From Scatosoma sp045542595 (GTDB lineage Bacteria; Bacillota; Clostridia; Christensenellales; Borkfalkiaceae), in the NCBI GenBank assembly GCA_045542595.1, contig JAZQLI010000002.1, forward strand, positions 1 to 64,000: 64,000 nucleotides of DNA. The letters run 5' to 3'. The notes under the pieces were generated by a model that had not been told where the DNA came from, did not search any database, and was given only the letters and a program-made list of their open reading frames with translations. Below are positions 60,283 to 64,000 of this stretch, piece after piece; the first letter of the stretch is position 1, and each line of letters starts with the position of its first letter. Both the position numbers and the translations under genes were made by a program.

Positions 60283-61659
60283 TTATTTCAAGAACGCGCG
60301 GAATGCAAGATACGTTTCGTATACGTCTGCTTTGGATACCACTTCATAGGGCGCGTGCATAGATACTACCGCCACGCCGATATCAATGGTGTTAATATTG
60401 TAGTTGGCAATGTATTTCGCAACCGTACCGCCGCCGCCTACGTCTACCTTGCCAAGCTCGCCCGTTTGCCAAATAACGCCGTTGTCGTCGAAAAGCTTAC
60501 GTACGTAGCCAACGAATTCCGCGTCGGCGTCGTTCGAGCCGCTTTTGCCGCGCGCACCCGTGAATTTTGTAATACCTGCACCGCAAGAAACGTATGCCGA
60601 ATTCAATTTTTCACATACTTCGGGGAAGTTAGGGTCGTACGCCGCGTTTACGTCCGCCGAAAGGCACATAGAGTTCGCACGCATTGCCGCGCAGGAAGCG
60701 CCCAAAGACGAAGCGATTTCGTTTAACAAATCTAAGAAAATAGCGCTTTGCATACCCGTCGTGCCTTCACTGCCGATTTCTTCCTTATCCGCAAGCACGA
60801 CCATTGTGGTATGTTCGTTCGACGTTTCGTCGAAAAGCGCCGTAAACGCAGGATACGAGCATACTCTATCGTCGTGGCCGTACGCACCCAACAGTCCGCG
60901 GTCGAACCCAACGTCTTTCGCCTTAAACGCAGGCACTACGCAAAGTTCCGCACTCAAGAAATCCGCTTCTTCCATTCCGTACTTAGTATGCAAAATTTGC
61001 AAAAGATTTTCTTTTACCGTCTTATCCTTTTCGTCTTCCGCCGCCGTGTAAGGAATGTTGCCCAGCCAAATATTCAAGTCTTCTCCCCCGATGCCTTCGC
61101 CAAGCGTCTTTGCGTTTTGCTTTGCCGCAAGGTGGGGCAATAAATCGCTAATGTAGAACACGGGATCGTTTTCGTCTTCGCCAATACGTACGTTGATAAC
61201 TTCGCCGTTTTTCAGTACCACTGCACCGTGTAACGCCAAGGGAGTGGTTACCCATTGATATTTACGTACGCCGCCATAGTAGTGCGTTTTCGCAAACGCG
61301 ATACCGTTGCTTTCATATAAGGGGACTTGCTTAAAGTCGATACGGGGGCTGTCGATATGCGACGCGATAATACGCACGCCGTCCTTTTCTACGTCTTTCG
61401 TGCCCACTTTAATAAGATACAAGTTTTTACCGCGATTATCGTAGTATACCTTATCTCCTGCCTTTAATTTTTGACCGAATTGAAAGGGCTTATAGCCTGC
61501 CGCTATCGCCGCGTTTTTCGCGTATGCGCACGCTTCGCGTTCGGTTTTGCCCTCGTCGAGAAAGCGTTTATAGCCTTCTGCGTAATCGAAAATTTCTTTC
61601 AAAAGTTTCTCGTCTGCCTTTTCGTAAACGTTCGTTCTTTTGTATGCAAGTTCGCTCAT
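60283..61659 (-). CDS. apeA: M18 family aminopeptidase (ApeA-like)
   Basis: Second M18 zinc aminopeptidase, of the aminopeptidase 1 subgroup. The 458 residues show RIIASHIDSPRIDFKQVPLYE (first metal His), YYGGVRKYQWVTTPLALHG, ADKEEIGSEGTTGMQSAIFLD (catalytic Glu), SADVNAAYDPNFPEV and VVSMHAPYEVVSKAD at the C terminus. It is distinct from its convergent relative, lacking the HPNHPEK loop, so the two likely differ in substrate. AAGGAAGG precedes the ATG. It lies about 58 nt downstream of sufB. Confidence 0.93.
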   Translation of the reverse strand: MSELAYKRTNVYEKADEKLLKEIFDYAEGYKRFLDEGKTEREACAYAKNAAIAAGYKPFQFGQKLKAGDKVYYDNRGKNLYLIKVGTKDVEKDGVRIIASHIDSPRIDFKQVPLYESNGIAFAKTHYYGGVRKYQWVTTPLALHGAVVLKNGEVINVRIGEDENDPVFYISDLLPHLAAKQNAKTLGEGIGGEDLNIWLGNIPYTAAEDEKDKTVKENLLQILHTKYGMEEADFLSAELCVVPAFKAKDVGFDRGLLGAYGHDDRVCSYPAFTALFDETSNEHTTMVVLADKEEIGSEGTTGMQSAIFLDLLNEIASSLGASCAAMRANSMCLSADVNAAYDPNFPEVCEKLNSAYVSCGAGITKFTGARGKSGSNDADAEFVGYVRKLFDDNGVIWQTGELGKVDVGGGGTVAKYIANYNINTIDIGVAVVSMHAPYEVVSKADVYETYLAFRAFLK

Positions 61660-61717
61660 ATTGATGTCCTTCCTTTATATTTTTTCTACGCTTGTTTTTC
61701 AAGCGGATTTTTTGTTT

Positions 61718-62644
61718 TTAGTGTAAAAATCCTTTAATAATTTGCTCTTCCGCTTCCTTTTCGGTCAAGCCCAACGTCATCAGCTTTATCAGCTGTTCCC
61801 CCGCAATTTTACCGATTGCCGCTTCGTGGATAAGTTCCGCGTCAACGTGGTTTGCCGAAAGACAAGGCGCAGCCTTTACGCTTGCGTCGTCCATAATAAT
61901 GGCGTCGCATTCGGTATGCCCTTTACAAGGCGCGTTGCCGTTCATCGTGGAAACGAAATTTTGCTTAGAATTGCCTGCCGCTACCGAACGGGACATAATA
62001 TCCGCCGTACAGTTTTCGCCTTCCATATCCACTACGAAATCGGTATCCGCAATCTGCTTTCCGTGCGTGTACAGTTTTTCTTTCACGATAAAAGTGGAAT
62101 TCGCCTGTATTTTCGCTTTAGTGATACGGTTCGTCGAATCAATTCCCTTAATTTGCGTCGTTTCCATTTCCATATACGCGCCTTCTTCAAGATAGACCAC
62201 CGTTTCGGGATTCATTACGTTTTCGCCCTTACCGTCGCCGTCGCCGTAATGCTTTTCTACGTATTTCACTTTGGCGTTTTTACCCACGTAAAAGGTATGC
62301 ACGCCGTCGTGTCTTGACGTCATATCCACGCCGCCGCAGTTGTGTATACCGCAACCTGCCACGATAACCACGTCGGCGTTTTCTCCGATATGGAAATCGT
62401 TATACACCATCTCTTGCCAACCGGCTTTACTGATGATAACGGGGATATGCATACTCTCGTTTTTGGTGTTGGGTTTGATATAAATATCAATGCCCTGTTT
62501 TCCGTCCGTTTTCGGCACGATATCAATATTCGCCGTCGACTTCCGTCCGTCCGTTTGACCGTTAGCACGGATATTATACGCGCCTTCGGGAATGCCGTGT
62601 AAGTCGGCTATTTTCAAAAGTAAATCTCTTTCTATTGCGTCCAT
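61718..62644 (-). CDS. sufB: Short SufB/SufD-type Fe-S scaffold
   Basis: Builds Fe-S clusters with the SufC ATPase. At 308 residues it is far shorter than SufB (about 470). It keeps the beta-helix core (GCGIHNCGGVDMTSRHDGVHTFYVGKNAKVKYVEKH) and C-terminal SVKAAPCLSANHVDAELIHEAAIGKIAGEQL, with the SufB/D family Cys-x-x-x-x-H region. This size and the sole partner SufC match the two-gene minimal SUF-like (SMS) systems of archaea and anaerobes. No SufS, SufU or SufD is nearby in the window. Confidence 0.88.
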   Translation of the reverse strand: MDAIERDLLLKIADLHGIPEGAYNIRANGQTDGRKSTANIDIVPKTDGKQGIDIYIKPNTKNESMHIPVIISKAGWQEMVYNDFHIGENADVVIVAGCGIHNCGGVDMTSRHDGVHTFYVGKNAKVKYVEKHYGDGDGKGENVMNPETVVYLEEGAYMEMETTQIKGIDSTNRITKAKIQANSTFIVKEKLYTHGKQIADTDFVVDMEGENCTADIMSRSVAAGNSKQNFVSTMNGNAPCKGHTECDAIIMDDASVKAAPCLSANHVDAELIHEAAIGKIAGEQLIKLMTLGLTEKEAEEQIIKGFLH

Positions 62645-62654
62645 AACCGTCTCC

Positions 62655-63380
62655 TTACAGCTTCGCCGTCAATACGTGGCAAGCGTCCTTTCCCAAAAGC
62701 TTAGGCAACACTTCGTCTTTTTCGCCCACACTTTGTATTTGACCGTCCGCGATAACCACTATTTTATCGGCAATATTTAAAATACGTTCTTGATGGGAAA
62801 TGATAAGAATGTTCCCCTGCGTTTTTTCGTGCATTTTTTCAAAGACTTTAATAAGATTGCCAAAACTCCACAAATCAATCCCCGCTTCGGGCTCGTCGAA
62901 TACGGAAAGGGACGTACCGCGCGCCAAAATAGTGGCAATTTCGATACGTTTCAATTCTCCCCCCGAAAGGGAAGCGTTTACTTCGCGGTCTAAATAATCC
63001 CTTGCGCAAAGCCCCACTTCGGATAAATACGCACAGGCATCGGAAACCTTTGTGGCTTTCCCTGCGGCGATATTGATAAGGTCGCGTACGGTAATGCCTT
63101 TAAAACGCACGGGTTGTTGAAAGGCGTACGAAATACCCTTTTGCGCGCGCTCGGTTACCGATAAATGCGTAATATCTTCGCCGTTGAAATAAATTTTTCC
63201 CGACGTGGGCTTTAAAATGCCGGCAATCACTTTGGCAAGCGTAGATTTACCGCCGCCGTTCGGGCCGGTAAACGCCACGAAACGTTCGTCAAGCGTTAAG
63301 TTGATATTCTTTAATATCGTCTTTTCGCCCAACTCGTCCTTTACTTGATAGCTTATATTTTCAAGCTGTAACATTTTCAT
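62655..63380 (-). CDS. sufC: Fe-S assembly ATPase SufC
   Basis: Cytoplasmic ABC ATPase driving SufB rearrangement. The 241 residues have Walker A GPNGGGKSTLAKVI (about 39-52), Q-loop YAFQQPVRFKGITVRDLI, signature ASLSGGELKRIEIATIL, Walker B SVFDEPEAGIDLW and switch HQERIL preceded by ISHQ. The DEPEAGIDLW form, in place of DExDSGLD, is seen in minimal SUF-type SufC. It begins the sufC-sufB unit, with 10 nt between genes. Upstream 63381-63486 is A/T-rich with no clear promoter. Confidence 0.92.
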   Translation of the reverse strand: MKMLQLENISYQVKDELGEKTILKNINLTLDERFVAFTGPNGGGKSTLAKVIAGILKPTSGKIYFNGEDITHLSVTERAQKGISYAFQQPVRFKGITVRDLINIAAGKATKVSDACAYLSEVGLCARDYLDREVNASLSGGELKRIEIATILARGTSLSVFDEPEAGIDLWSFGNLIKVFEKMHEKTQGNILIISHQERILNIADKIVVIADGQIQSVGEKDEVLPKLLGKDACHVLTAKL

Positions 63381-63486
63381 ATGTTCCTTATAACTTTCTC
63401 TCGTTTAAATATAACGCAAAACGCACACTTTTTAAACGCGCGCGCGTAAAATTTATGCGGCTTTATACGCATTTAATACAAACGGA

Positions 63487-64000
63487 TTAAAAAATTTGCA
63501 TAAAAATGCCGTTCGCTTTCAACCGTTTGCGGCGCTCCTTATAATCGGGGACGTATTTCTCCACTTCCGCCCAAAACCGCGGCGAGTGGTTTTTATGCTT
63601 GGTATGCGCAAGCTCGTGCACCACTACGTAGTCGATAAGCGATTTATCCGCATACAGCAAACGGAAAGTATACCGCAGGGCATTATCCGCCGTACACGAG
63701 CCCCAACGGCTACGCGCCGAAGAAACGGAAACCGAGCGGTAGCGCGTTTGCATAATATCCGCCCAGTACGCCGTGCGTTGCGTAAAAATACGCTTAGCGT
63801 TTTCTTTTAGCCATTTCACAAGCCGTTCTTTCGCGTTTTTTTGCGGTAAATAAATTACGTTTTCTTCCCCGTCGAAAGCAATACGGCTTTTATCCGTCAG
63901 TGTAATTCGACAAGGCTTTCCAAGCAAGGAAAAGGTGTACCCTTCCAAATTTTCATTCGGTAAAAGCGTACCTGCCCCTGTCCTTTCCGCTTTTTTACGT
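63487..64000 (-). CDS. YgjP-type metal-dependent hydrolase, 5' end outside the window
   Basis: Zinc-dependent protein of the YgjP/SprT-like (DUF45) kind. The metal site is VVHELAHTKHKNHSPRFWAEVEKYVPDY, and SSARSRWGSCTADNALRYTFRLLYADKSLIDYV directly before it is the family signature. The frame remains open to the window edge. TTG 63948 is the only internal start candidate and has no good ribosome site, giving just 153 residues against the usual 220 or more. So the gene most likely begins beyond 64000. Its substrate is not known. Confidence 0.85.
   Translation of the reverse strand, partial: RKKAERTGAGTLLPNENLEGYTFSLLGKPCRITLTDKSRIAFDGEENVIYLPQKNAKERLVKWLKENAKRIFTQRTAYWADIMQTRYRSVSVSSARSRWGSCTADNALRYTFRLLYADKSLIDYVVVHELAHTKHKNHSPRFWAEVEKYVPDYKERRKRLKANGIFMQIF

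Overview
The window reads as chromosome from a Gram-positive, strictly anaerobic, fermentative member of the Bacillota, most likely a Clostridia-type gut lineage. The reasons are sigma-A promoters of the TTGACA-17-TATAAT kind (often with an extended TGn), strong AGGAGG ribosome sites, AdhE with Rex, a monomeric [FeFe] hydrogenase, a membrane pyrophosphatase, a short SufCB pair and a Firmicute-type SOS operator. Genus or species cannot be judged from the sequence alone. No rRNA, tRNA, tmRNA or CRISPR array was recognised.

Layout. 1-1.4 kb: folA and thyA (minus). 1.5-8.6 kb (plus): pgk-tpiA-gpmI (lower glycolysis), secG, then rnr-smpB (RNA decay and trans-translation). 8.6-14.3 kb: a nitrilase-fold protein that has lost its catalytic cysteine, a 30-residue membrane peptide, hppA, a NahK-like sugar kinase and a lipoprotein NodB deacetylase. 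14.3-26.4 kb (minus): tilS, an ABC-2 exporter, a group-B-like [FeFe] hydrogenase, and a long run dut-trmB-ABC importer-rex-adhE read from one promoter that carries a 19-bp palindrome.

26.4-36.3 kb: a compact, intact cassette of phage-type head genes (terminase, possible small-terminase-like protein, portal, scaffold, capsid, and two proteins placed like P22 gp4 and gp10, plus one unknown). No integrase, lysis, tail-fibre or replication gene is visible. Upstream, a sigma-region-4-like regulator has a LexA-type box at its promoter. A secreted or anchored protein gene lies on the opposite strand between regulator and terminase.

36.4-46.7 kb: a large surface protein, mgtE preceded by a 27-codon leader peptide with alternative RNA pairings, then (minus) radC-histidine kinase-response regulator-HAD phosphatase-cysK, then a PepV-like dipeptidase. 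46.8-58.8 kb: two flavoproteins, a membrane-anchored double DUF1508 protein, lemA-DUF2207, DUF378, a lipase-like hydrolase, and a MarR-controlled MacB-like ABC protein with an internal zinc ribbon. 58.9-64 kb: two convergent M18 aminopeptidases, sufC-sufB and a partial YgjP-type metalloprotease.

Signals beyond single genes: several genes whose -10 box ends only 6-8 nt before the ATG (predicted leaderless mRNAs), a MITE-like 118-121 bp element in two copies (2959 and 55217), and an over-represented strand-biased word GCRTACCTGCCCC. Metabolically the window describes a fermenter that makes ATP by glycolysis, disposes of electrons as ethanol and H2 under redox control by Rex, and pumps ions with pyrophosphate.
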